Assembly (NCBI GenBank): GCA_902490325.1
Contig: CABUDJ010000034.1
Span: forward strand, 1-20,573
Direction: 5' to 3'
Source: an uncultured Collinsella sp.
GTDB lineage: Bacteria > Actinomycetota > Coriobacteriia > Coriobacteriales > Coriobacteriaceae
DNA: 20,573 bases
The notes under the pieces are model-generated. The model was not told the DNA's origin and ran no database searches. It was given only the letters and a program-made list of their open reading frames with translations. This document shows, piece by piece, positions 7,216-15,489 of this stretch. The translations under genes were made by a program, and so were the position numbers. How positions within the stretch are numbered: position 1 is the stretch's first letter; each line of letters begins with the position of its first letter.

Positions 7216-8162
7216 TGGACGACCACCGCATCGGATTTCTCGATCAGCTTCTGCAGCGCCTTTTTAGCAATCGCCTTCCTGCGGTTGGCCGGAGATTCCT
7301 GATAGCGCTCGTATACCTCGGCCTTCACCGCGAACCTTGCGTCGCCTGAAAGATCCGCCATTGCGCGGAGCTGCGCTATATGTAGATGATGGTAGGCGGG
7401 AGAGGCGATACGCTTTTCCATGTCGTAATAAGACCAGAAGCCGGCGTCGTAGTCATCCAAATGGCAAGCCAACGTCTCCGCAGAGTGCTTGAATGGCCCG
7501 GCGAAGCGCGCGTCGACCAACGATGCGTCATAGAGACCGAAAAGGCTAAACACCCAACCGTTCATGACACTGCGCCTGGGGCGTTGAGGGTACTCCTCCA
7601 GGAACAGTTCTCCCCCGTCATGCGACGACACGCCGCCATTGTCCATGTCGATAAGCATGAACTCGGCAGCTTTCAGCGCCGCAACTCTATAGCACTCGTC
7701 CCCGAAAGCCGCATGGGCCCTCAGCAGCATCGAGCACCCCTCGCCTTGGGCCATCGAGGAGACGGAGTACTTAGCGCTGCCTATCGGACCAAATGCGTCC
7801 CAAGAGCCGTCATCCCGCTGGGCGCCGATCGCCCAATCCGAGCATACCCTTAGTGCGTCGAGAAAGCGCTCAACTTCATCCGACCTGAGAATGCTCAAGT
7901 CGTAACAGCCCAAACCGTATTGGAAAATGGCGATGGGGAAATGCACCCGCGCCCCACCGGCGATGACGCTAACAGGGACACCGCCCTCGTCGAGCAGAGT
8001 ACTGCCAGTGACCTTGCCGGTCAAATCGTTGTAGTACCCGGACAACTGTCCGACATTATAGGCCCTGCCCATGCTCTGCTCTACGGCCACAGCCGTCTTG
8101 CCAGTGAGCATTTTGCTCCACCTTTTGAGCATGGTCATCTTCTGCGCAATCTGTCCCATCAT
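7212..8162 (-). CDS. D-glucuronyl C5-epimerase family protein
   Basis: A 316-residue protein matching the C-terminal catalytic domain of D-glucuronyl C5-epimerase (GLCE), the enzyme that turns glucuronate into iduronate within heparosan in animals. Shared motifs, by recall of the human protein: EEYPQRPRRSVMNGWVFSLF and GLYD (EEYP at about 189-192), YDMEK (Y246) and YHHLHIAQL (Y257), which correspond to the YDLRH and YHTTHINQL tyrosine motifs important for catalysis. AQGEGCSMLLRAHAAF is also family-like. There is no signal peptide or membrane segment, so it should act in the cytoplasm, perhaps on the lipid-linked repeat unit before flipping. ATG 8162 overlaps the previous stop (TAATG); a second ATG at 8159 is better spaced from AAGG and could be the true start. 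UDP-glucose dehydrogenase in the same locus supplies glucuronate. Family is secure; making iduronate here is inference. Confidence 0.88.
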   Translation of the reverse strand: MMGQIAQKMTMLKRWSKMLTGKTAVAVEQSMGRAYNVGQLSGYYNDLTGKVTGSTLLDEGGVPVSVIAGGARVHFPIAIFQYGLGCYDLSILRSDEVERFLDALRVCSDWAIGAQRDDGSWDAFGPIGSAKYSVSSMAQGEGCSMLLRAHAAFGDECYRVAALKAAEFMLIDMDNGGVSSHDGGELFLEEYPQRPRRSVMNGWVFSLFGLYDASLVDARFAGPFKHSAETLACHLDDYDAGFWSYYDMEKRIASPAYHHLHIAQLRAMADLSGDARFAVKAEVYERYQESPANRRKAIAKKALQKLIEKSDAVVVQ

Positions 8163-9451
8163 TAACCTTCGTTTCTGTAATCGACTCCGAGCGAGCGCAC
8201 AAGCCCCTCCACGTTGGCCTCCAAACGGAAGTCCCTCTCCCAAACGGCCCTTGCAGCGCGCCTCATAGAAGACCCTTCGGCCTTGCCCAAAAAGACGAAT
8301 CGCTTTATGGCCGCGGCGACATCTTCCGGTCCACAGTCGCTAGGTAGGAGAAAGCCGTTGACGCCATCGCTTACTATCTCGTGGGTTCCGCCAACGTCCG
8401 TGGCGATGACGGGAATGCCGAATCCGCAGGCCTCCATGATCGAAAGCGGCAGGCCCTCGCTTGACGAGACGTTCACGAAGACGTCGAAATGCTTCGCTGC
8501 GTACTCCCCCAAAAGCGCGTCGTTCGGCAAAGCCCCCGCGAACTTCGCGGTGGAGTGCGTCAGCAACGAGCAGACGGCCCTCGCCTCCTCGAGCTGTGGG
8601 CCGTCGCCGTAATGGGTCCATTCGACGCGAAGCCCTTCGGCATCAAGAAGGGTGACAGCCTTAGCAAGAAGAGGCACGCGCTTAACGTCGACAATACGCG
8701 AGCACGAGACGACCCGCAACGGGCAGGTCAACGGCTCGCCGGACTTGTCTGGCATCTCCCGCGTTCCGAGATAGGAGGTCGTCACCTTGCCCTCATGGCC
8801 CGGCCAGTTCGCGTTTATGTATTCCTCCCCGTCTTTCGAGCAGGGAAGCACTCCGGAAAGCTTGGATAGGAGGTATCCCCGGAAGGGCAAATAATGCACA
8901 TCGGTACGATCTGCATACAGATCGTACCCATGTGCACGCGCAACGGCGCGTGCACATGGGTACGTGCCGGTCAGCCAAGCAGCGACCAAAGCGGTGTCGT
9001 AAAGCCAAAAGCTGTATATGTGCGTGGGCTCAAAGCCAAAGCGGACCAGTTCCTCCGCAAGCACGTCCGCCTTTGCCTTCGCCCTCGCGGCAAAGTAGCC
9101 CCGAAACACGCGCTTTCCGATTCCATGAACGGATTCTGTGGCATAGGCCTCACGAACGTCCGCACCGCCCAAAAGGGGAAACGCGATCCCTTTGACTGCA
9201 AGCAAAGCCTTGTCCTTGGAGGTATTACCGCAACCCAAGGCCAGGGGCGTCACATTGCCCGGCAGCGCGCAGGTGGGCGCGTCACCCGGCTGCGCCTCGG
9301 TCCCCACGGCGAGCACCTCGTCGAAATAGGTCGAAAGAACGCCTATCTCGTTCTCGAGATAGGACTCAGCGGCGACCTCGCCGCGGTTAAAGGGGAACCT
9401 CCTCGTCAGAAGGAGCAGCCGTCTCTTTTTTTTATCAGCAGTAATCGCCAC
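8162..9451 (-). CDS. GT4-type glycosyltransferase
   Basis: A 429-residue GT-B glycosyltransferase. The N-terminus (LLLLTRRFPFNRGEVAAESYLENEI) is typical of polysaccharide GT4 enzymes. The middle holds VARAHGYDLYADR and YLPFRGYLL, a conserved acceptor-side segment in this subgroup. The C-terminal donor domain shows VVSCSRIVDVKRVPLLAKAV, then NVSSSEGLPLSIMEACGFGI with the E-x7-E signature and ATDVGGTHEIVSDGVNGFLL. I chose GTG 9451 because GAGGGA lies 10 nt upstream and it begins 5 nt after the dehydrogenase stop; the frame is open further upstream but would overlap that gene. Codons 7-9 (AAA AAA AAG) include an A8 run. A 19-bp perfect hairpin occurs inside the coding region, over the VARAHGYD codons. 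Confidence 0.87.
   Translation of the reverse strand: MAITADKKKRRLLLLTRRFPFNRGEVAAESYLENEIGVLSTYFDEVLAVGTEAQPGDAPTCALPGNVTPLALGCGNTSKDKALLAVKGIAFPLLGGADVREAYATESVHGIGKRVFRGYFAARAKAKADVLAEELVRFGFEPTHIYSFWLYDTALVAAWLTGTYPCARAVARAHGYDLYADRTDVHYLPFRGYLLSKLSGVLPCSKDGEEYINANWPGHEGKVTTSYLGTREMPDKSGEPLTCPLRVVSCSRIVDVKRVPLLAKAVTLLDAEGLRVEWTHYGDGPQLEEARAVCSLLTHSTAKFAGALPNDALLGEYAAKHFDVFVNVSSSEGLPLSIMEACGFGIPVIATDVGGTHEIVSDGVNGFLLPSDCGPEDVAAAIKRFVFLGKAEGSSMRRAARAVWERDFRLEANVEGLVRSLGVDYRNEG
8903..8964. repeat. Two overlapping strong hairpins inside a glycosyltransferase gene
   Basis: Stem A pairs 8903-8913 with 8918-8928 (11 bp, 4-nt loop CATA). Stem B pairs 8923-8941 with 8946-8964 (19 bp, no mismatch, 4-nt loop AACG). 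They share 8923-8928, so only one can form at a time. Both lie wholly in coding sequence for the conserved CARAVARAHGYDLYADR segment. The pairing was checked base by base. Confidence 0.8.
9426..9433 (-). repeat. A8 run near the start of the GT4 gene
   Basis: Eight T on the plus strand, read as eight A in codons 7-9 of the glycosyltransferase. Such runs permit polymerase or replication slippage early in a gene. A Lys-rich start can also explain it simply. Confidence 0.45.
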
Positions 9452-9456
9452 AAATA

Positions 9457-10728
9457 CTAATCCCTCTTGAATAGGTCGCGGGTATACACCTTGCCGGCAA
9501 CATCGGCCAGATCGTCGCTCCACCGGTTGGCAATGATCACGTCGCACTCGGCCTTGAACTTCTCAAGGTCATGCGTCACCTCGGAACCGAAGAATTCCGG
9601 CGCGTCCAGCGTTGGCTCGTAGACAACGACCGGCACTCCCTTGGCCTTCACGCGCTTCATAACGCCCTGGATGGAACTGGCGCGGAAATTGTCGGAGTTC
9701 GACTTCATGGTCAGGCGGTACACGCCCGCCACGGGCTTCTCCTTGCCTTCGTATACCTTGTCCCACAGCAGTTGCAGTACCTCGTCTGCAATGTAGTCCT
9801 TGCGAGTGCGGTTGGCATCGACGATGGCCTCGATAAGGTTCTGAGGCACGTCCTTATAGTTGGCCAGCAACTGCTTGGTGTCCTTGGGCAGGCAGTAGCC
9901 GCCGTAGCCGAAGGAGGGGTTGTTGTAGTGGGAGCCAATGCGGGGCTCTAGGCACACGCCATCGATGACGTCCTTGGTGTTGAGTCCCCTCATCTCGCAG
10001 TAAGTGTCCAGCTCATTGAAGTACGCCACGCGAAGTGCCAGGTAGGTGTTGGCGAACAGCTTCACGGCCTCCGCCTCGGTGGTACCAAGAACGAGCTGCG
10101 GGATGCCCGTCGTGCCATCAGGGTTGGTGCGCTCAAGCTCGGCGGGGCCGACGCCTTGGGCGAGCAGCCCAGCAAACGTCTTTGCGGCCTTCACAGCTTC
10201 CTCGTCGTCCTTGGGCGCGCCCACAACGATGCGGCTAGGGTGCAAATTATCGTAGAGCGCCTTGCTCTCTCGAAGGAACTCGGGGCTGAAGATGATGCGG
10301 CTGTCGCCAAGCGTCTCGCGAAGCGACGAAGTGTAACCCACAGGGATGGTCGACTTGATGACAATCCAGGCCGTCGGGTTCACCGAGCGGATTGCCGAAA
10401 TTGCGGCTTCAACAGACGAGGTGTCGAAAAAGTTGCGGTCCGAGTCGTAGTTCGTTGGCGTGGCCACGATGGCGAAATCCGCGCCTGTATAGGCCTCGGC
10501 GACGTCCACGGTTGCATGCAGGTAGAGCTTCCTCGTGCCCGCCTTAGCCTCGGCCAGGAAGAGCTCAATCTCGTCGTCCTGGATGGGCGACTGAAAAGCG
10601 TTAATCTTCTCTACCTTCTCGGAGACGATGTCGAGCGCGCGCACCTCGTTGTGCTGCGAGAGCAGAACGGCCAACGAGAGCCCCACATAGCCGGTGCCGG
10701 CGACTGCTATCTTCATTTTTTCGGACAT
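9457..10728 (-). CDS. ugd: UDP-glucose 6-dehydrogenase
   Basis: Oxidises UDP-glucose to UDP-glucuronate with two NAD+, in the cytoplasm; the committed step to uronic acids in this locus. The 423-residue protein has the NAD-binding VAGTGYVGLSLA at about 9-20, VATPTNYD, STIPVGYT, the FSPEFLRESKALYDNLHPSRIVVG substrate segment, the central lysine helix (LFANTYLALRVAYFNELDTYCE), and the catalytic cysteine C279 in SFGYGGYCLPKDTKQ. NRWSDDL near the C-terminus also fits the family. It is the E. coli-type length with all key residues present. ATG 10728 is preceded by AAAGG nine bases upstream; a GTG at 10758 is less likely. It feeds the UDP-glucuronate 4-epimerase-like protein and, after polymer assembly, the C5-epimerase-like protein. 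Confidence 0.95.
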   Translation of the reverse strand: MSEKMKIAVAGTGYVGLSLAVLLSQHNEVRALDIVSEKVEKINAFQSPIQDDEIELFLAEAKAGTRKLYLHATVDVAEAYTGADFAIVATPTNYDSDRNFFDTSSVEAAISAIRSVNPTAWIVIKSTIPVGYTSSLRETLGDSRIIFSPEFLRESKALYDNLHPSRIVVGAPKDDEEAVKAAKTFAGLLAQGVGPAELERTNPDGTTGIPQLVLGTTEAEAVKLFANTYLALRVAYFNELDTYCEMRGLNTKDVIDGVCLEPRIGSHYNNPSFGYGGYCLPKDTKQLLANYKDVPQNLIEAIVDANRTRKDYIADEVLQLLWDKVYEGKEKPVAGVYRLTMKSNSDNFRASSIQGVMKRVKAKGVPVVVYEPTLDAPEFFGSEVTHDLEKFKAECDVIIANRWSDDLADVAGKVYTRDLFKRD

Positions 10729-10771
10729 ATCATTCAACCTTTCGTTAAGAGCAGGCACACATATGAAATAG

Positions 10772-11689
10772 TTAGGATTTCGCCTTGCCGAAGAACTTCA
10801 GCGCCTCAGAGACGCAGGCGGCGGGCGATGAGGCAATGGCCTTTAAGGCGTAAATCACAGCCTGGCCTGGCTGGTTGCTGCGCTTCATAGCGAAGGCGAG
10901 CACGGCGTTGTGGCGAAATTCGATGTAGCGCACATCCTTCTTGCTGAGGCGCGGGTAGTAGCCGCGCACCACCTCGTGCCTTGCGACCTCGCCGTTTACC
11001 TTGTTCTTGCCAAGCGAGAGCCTCTCGCCGGAATGGAGGTACTGCCTCACGTGCACCTCGGGCATGTAGCCCATGTGGGCGCCAGCCTCTATGCAGCGCA
11101 GCATCAGCCACCAGTCTTGGCCGGTCGCCACCTCGCCGAAACCCTCAGTGCGGTCGAACAGGTCGCGCCTGAGCATATAGATGGCCGTTGGGCTTATCGG
11201 CGTTAGGAGGTGCGCGCGCAGCAGACCCTCGGTGGAGAAGTCCTCGCAATGGTCGAGCCTGCGGTGCTCCACAAGCCGGCCACGTTCGTCATACCACGAG
11301 ACATCCTGCCAGCTCATGTCGAGGGAGTTTTCCTGCATGAAGGCGACCTGGGTGGACACCTTGTCAGGCAGGAACTCGTCGTCATCGTCGAGGAACGTGA
11401 GGTACTCGCCCGTCGCCTGGCGGCAGGCGTAGTTGCGCGCCGCCCCGCCGCCGGTCTGGCCGGAGGTGTGCAGCAGCCTAAAGTGCGGAAGGCTCGCGGC
11501 ATAGGGGGCGACCGCCGCGTCGGTCTCGGCGCTTTCCGGCCACTCCGGCCGATTGTCGCTCACTACAATCAGTTCGATGTTCTCCGCGCCGTAGTCCTGC
11601 GCGGCGATTGAGTCCAGGGCCACGCGAATCCTGTCAGAGCGCTTGTAGGTCGGCACCACGATCGAGACGAGGGGTTTGTCAGCACTCAT
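10772..11689 (-). CDS. GT2 family glycosyltransferase
   Basis: A 305-residue inverting glycosyltransferase with GT-A fold. The N-terminus (LVSIVVPTYKRSDRIRVALDSIAAQDY) is the classical GT2 nucleotide-binding start, followed by IELIVVSDNRPE. GGGAARNYACRQATGEYLTFLDDDDEFLPDKV contains the metal-binding DxD in its DDDD run. GQDWWLMLRCIEAGAHMGYMPEV carries the catalytic-base region. It has no membrane segment. ATG 11689 lies 3 bp after the initiating transferase stop, with GGGAGG six bases upstream. It probably adds the second sugar to the undecaprenyl-linked primer, by its place directly after the initiating transferase gene. Donor and acceptor are not readable from sequence. Confidence 0.9.
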   Translation of the reverse strand: MSADKPLVSIVVPTYKRSDRIRVALDSIAAQDYGAENIELIVVSDNRPEWPESAETDAAVAPYAASLPHFRLLHTSGQTGGGAARNYACRQATGEYLTFLDDDDEFLPDKVSTQVAFMQENSLDMSWQDVSWYDERGRLVEHRRLDHCEDFSTEGLLRAHLLTPISPTAIYMLRRDLFDRTEGFGEVATGQDWWLMLRCIEAGAHMGYMPEVHVRQYLHSGERLSLGKNKVNGEVARHEVVRGYYPRLSKKDVRYIEFRHNAVLAFAMKRSNQPGQAVIYALKAIASSPAACVSEALKFFGKAKS

Positions 11690-11692
11690 GCG

Positions 11693-12493
11693 CTACCTCC
11701 CCGTCTTCTTCTTGCCGAACATGACACCAAAGGTCTTGAAGAAGACCTTCCAGTCTGCCTTGAGGCTGGCACCCTTCGCGTAGGCAAGCTCGAACTCCTG
11801 GCGCAGGCCGTTCTCGAAGGTCGCGAGGTTGCGCGGGCCCGACTGCCAGGCACCGGTAATGCCCTGCGGGACGGCAAGCACCTGCACCTGTTGCTCGTGC
11901 GTAAAGTTCCCGAGCTCCTCGTAGGTGATGGCGCGAGGGCCGATGACGGAGAGCTGGCCCGCGAGCACGTTGAAGAACTGGGGCAGCTCGTCCAGGGAAG
12001 TCTTGCGCAGGACGCGGCCTAGCTTGGTGATGCGGGGATCGTTTGTGACCTTCCGCTCGCGGTGCCACTCCTCGATCTGCTCGGGGCTGAGGTACTTCTC
12101 CACGTCGTTGGCGTCGGCGACCATGGAGCGGAACTTGAGCACGCGGATGGGGCGACCGAAGCGCCCAGCCCGCTCGTGCGCATAGATGGGAGCACCCTTG
12201 GTGTCGGCCGCAATGAATGCGCAAAGAACCGTGCCAGGGATAAGAGCCACGACGCAGACGCACGCACTGAACGCGATGTCGAACGTGCGCTTCACGAAGC
12301 GGTAGCCAAGCGATCGCGTGTCGAGCGCACGGGACTCTGCAGCGAACTCGGGCGAGCCCGGGAGGCTCACCGCACCCGTGTTTGCAGCGGAGCCGACCCC
12401 AGCACCCGCCGTGCCCTTGCGCCGGTCCATGGCCCGAGCAATGAGCGTCGCCCCCACGGGCGCATTATTCTCTGTTACTTCTTTAGCAGTCAC
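11693..12493 (-). CDS. Initiating undecaprenyl-phosphate sugar-1-phosphate transferase
   Basis: A monotopic phosphoglycosyl transferase that starts each repeat unit by moving a sugar-1-phosphate onto undecaprenyl phosphate at the inner leaflet. A low-complexity N-terminus precedes YRFVKRTFDIAFSACVCVVALIPGTVLCAFIA, the re-entrant membrane helix. Next come KFRSMVADA, then DPRITKLGRVLRKTSLDELPQFFNVLAGQLSVIGPRA with the catalytic Asp-Glu pair (SLDELPQ), and GITGAWQSG. Only the short catalytic core is present, not the multi-helix WbaP form. The start is uncertain: I propose GTG 12493 (266 residues, weak GAAAG upstream), but the frame is open up to 12703 within the antiterminator gene, and ATG 12430 is also possible. 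A G9 run lies 30 bases before the proposed start. Confidence 0.85.
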   Translation of the reverse strand: MTAKEVTENNAPVGATLIARAMDRRKGTAGAGVGSAANTGAVSLPGSPEFAAESRALDTRSLGYRFVKRTFDIAFSACVCVVALIPGTVLCAFIAADTKGAPIYAHERAGRFGRPIRVLKFRSMVADANDVEKYLSPEQIEEWHRERKVTNDPRITKLGRVLRKTSLDELPQFFNVLAGQLSVIGPRAITYEELGNFTHEQQVQVLAVPQGITGAWQSGPRNLATFENGLRQEFELAYAKGASLKADWKVFFKTFGVMFGKKKTGR

Positions 12494-12522
12494 AATAAAA
12501 CTTTCGTTCCTGTCCCCAGGAA

Positions 12523-12531
12523 CCCCCCCCC
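12523..12531 (-). repeat. G9 homopolymer in the leader of the initiating transferase gene
   Basis: Nine consecutive C on the plus strand (G9 in the sense of transcription) lie between the antiterminator stop (12579) and the proposed GTG start (12493). The transferase frame is open across the run, so it could also be coding (GAT TGG GGG GGG GTT) if translation starts upstream. Length change could alter leader structure or frame. Confidence 0.65.
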
Positions 12532-12578
12532 AATCCACAAATTCAAAAACCAAATAAATTGCCGGTGCAACGTATCCC

Positions 12579-13169
12579 TTACGTTTTGCTGGGAACGTCC
12601 AGCGGAAGCAGCTCCCTAAAAGCGGAGACGCCTTCGCCCACGTCCACCAGGCACCAGCGCTTATGACGGTCGACCTTTTTAACGCGGGCCTCTTGCCCCA
12701 CAAGTGGACCCTGCTCTATGTGCAGCACGCCATCTTCTATGCGCGCCACGCTGTTGCGCACCACTCCGTCGTCGTCCAGCACGCTGCGGTACCACTCCTG
12801 CGCATCGTCCGGCATAGGCGCATAGGCCCGCTCCCTGCTGCCGGCAATGCGGCAGCCAAAGCTCAGTTGAGCCAAAGCCCTATCGAGCGCTGCGGCATCG
12901 TGCGTGGCGACGAAGAAATATTCCTTGTACATGGGTTTGGTTTGGAGCGACCAGGCGCCGTCCCGCTTAAACCAGAACTCCTTTTGCATCACAAAAGCGT
13001 CCTGCATCAGATCGTGCGGGATAATACGGCGGACCTTTTCGCAGGTCTCGCGCTCTTTACCGTTGGGGGTGTGGACCAGATACCAGCGGACGCGGCCATG
13101 CTGGCTGTTGGTAGTTGCGCCGTTGAATGCGCCCGGCAGTTGCTCTTGGCGCCGCGTTGTCTGCTCCAT
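12579..13169 (-). CDS. NusG-family specialised antiterminator (LoaP/RfaH-like)
   Basis: A 196-residue NusG paralogue that probably travels with RNA polymerase and keeps it transcribing through the long polysaccharide locus. After a polar N-terminus (MEQTTRRQEQLPGAF) the NGN domain begins at RVRWYLVHTPNGKERETCEKVRRII, includes EFWFKRDGAW and PMYKEYFFVATHD, and is followed by a C-terminal KOW domain around EQGPLVGQEARVKKVDRHKRWCLVDV. The start ATG 13169 has AGGGGG seven bases upstream; the frame is open to 13205 but without support. It is the first gene of the locus, the usual place for LoaP-type factors in Gram-positive polysaccharide and antibiotic clusters. LoaP proteins are known to use an RNA hairpin in the leader, and a 6-bp hairpin is present at 13190-13206. 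NusG family is secure; the LoaP subgroup is inferred. Confidence 0.88.
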   Translation of the reverse strand: MEQTTRRQEQLPGAFNGATTNSQHGRVRWYLVHTPNGKERETCEKVRRIIPHDLMQDAFVMQKEFWFKRDGAWSLQTKPMYKEYFFVATHDAAALDRALAQLSFGCRIAGSRERAYAPMPDDAQEWYRSVLDDDGVVRNSVARIEDGVLHIEQGPLVGQEARVKKVDRHKRWCLVDVGEGVSAFRELLPLDVPSKT

Positions 13170-13189
13170 CTCTCGCCCCCTTTTCTGGC

Positions 13190-13206
13190 TTTGCGACGCA
13201 CGCAAA
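13190..13206 (-). repeat. Leader hairpin upstream of the antiterminator gene
   Basis: TTTGCG (13206-13201 on the minus strand) pairs with CGCAAA (13195-13190), with a 5-nt loop, 20 nt before the antiterminator ATG. It lies in the predicted 5' leader of the locus. It could be a recruitment signal for the LoaP-like protein, but the stem is short and this is inference. Confidence 0.35.
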
Positions 13207-13252
13207 TACCGGGGCGTTTAGAACATCTTCTCGCTCGCAGTTAGGCGCAGTC

Positions 13253-13388
13253 GCAAAAGTACAGGTTTTTATATCTTTCGACGCGAGCCATTATACAAGT
13301 TAATTCGGACTGTTTTCCCAGATTGCACAAATTGCGGCGCGAAAGGACACATCTCCATAGCCCTCTACAAAAACCTGTACCTTTTTGC
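13253..13388 (-). promoter_or_regulatory. Probable locus promoter bracketed by inverted repeats
   Basis: On the minus strand a perfect TATAAT lies at 13295-13290, about 120 bp before the antiterminator start; no good -35 box is visible 16-18 bp upstream (GGAAAA at best). It sits between the perfect 12-bp inverted repeats GTACAGGTTTTT (13259-13270) and AAAAACCTGTAC (13369-13380). These extend with GCAAAA (13253-13258) and TTTTTGC (13382-13388), offset by one base. The arms enclose 98 bp. A promoter between inverted repeats is how invertible capsule promoters are built, but no recombinase gene is seen in this window. Confidence 0.5.
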
Positions 13389-13393
13389 ACAAC

Positions 13394-13421
13394 AAAAAAG
13401 GCGCTCTACCAGCGGCTTTTT
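13394..13421. terminator. Second, imperfect terminator-like hairpin
   Basis: An A-run, stem with one mismatch (GGCGCT / AGCGGC), 5-nt loop and T-run. It could work in both directions: as back-up for thrS on the minus strand, or as insulation from plus-strand reading. The mismatch lowers confidence. Confidence 0.4.
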
Positions 13422-13435
13422 CTCGTTTTGGCATT

Positions 13436-13471
13436 AAAAAAGGCGACCGCCCTTTGTGGACGGTCGCCTTT
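13436..13471 (-). terminator. Intrinsic terminator of thrS
   Basis: Downstream of the thrS stop on the minus strand, AGGCGACCG (13469-13461) pairs with CGGTCGCCT (13449-13441), with an 11-nt loop and two added A-T pairs. It is followed by a run of six T. This is a textbook rho-independent terminator and separates thrS from the polysaccharide locus. Confidence 0.93.
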
Positions 13472-13493
13472 GTTAATTGATGCGAAGTTTGCC

Positions 13494-15257
<1,764 letters not shown>

Positions 15258-15327
15258 GGGTATGTTTTCTCCTCTCGGATGCCTGATGCAAGTGCGCGCG
15301 ATGCGCTCGGCGTTTTTGACTTGCATC

Positions 15328-15355
15328 ATTATAGGCAGGTTGCCTTGGTATACAA
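15328..15355 (-). promoter_or_regulatory. thrS: Putative thrS promoter
   Basis: On the minus strand TTGTAT (15355-15350), a 16-bp spacer and a perfect TATAAT (15333-15328). Transcription would start near 15321, giving a leader of about 64 nt. That is too short for a T-box riboswitch, and no T-box-like sequence is seen. Confidence 0.6.
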
Positions 15356-15356
15356 G

Positions 15357-15387
15357 CGCCCGCCGCACCTTAATGGCACGGCGGGCG
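15357..15387. terminator. GC-rich inverted repeat between zinc-ribbon gene and thrS
   Basis: A 9-bp perfect stem, CGCCCGCCG (15357-15365) with CGGCGGGCG (15379-15387), 13-nt loop. It lies just upstream of the thrS promoter and about 100 bp after the zinc-ribbon stop. On the minus strand the tail is only CTTGTAT, so as a terminator it is of the weak, U-poor kind common in high-GC actinobacteria. Confidence 0.45.
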
Positions 15388-15489
15388 ATTTTCTACGCAT
15401 GCTTCATCGTGTGGGGTGGGGTGTGGGGCGCGCGGCTTTCGCGTGACGCGCGGTGCCCGTGGCTTACGGCCGGCCCGGCGATGGATGCG

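Noticed and set aside
12494..12703. Long N-terminal extension of the initiating transferase
   Set aside because: It overlaps the antiterminator gene and shows no family homology, although a start between 12494 and 12578 cannot be fully excluded.
15258..15330. T-box riboswitch ahead of thrS
   Set aside because: The predicted leader is about 64 nt and lacks a T-box-like sequence or terminator.
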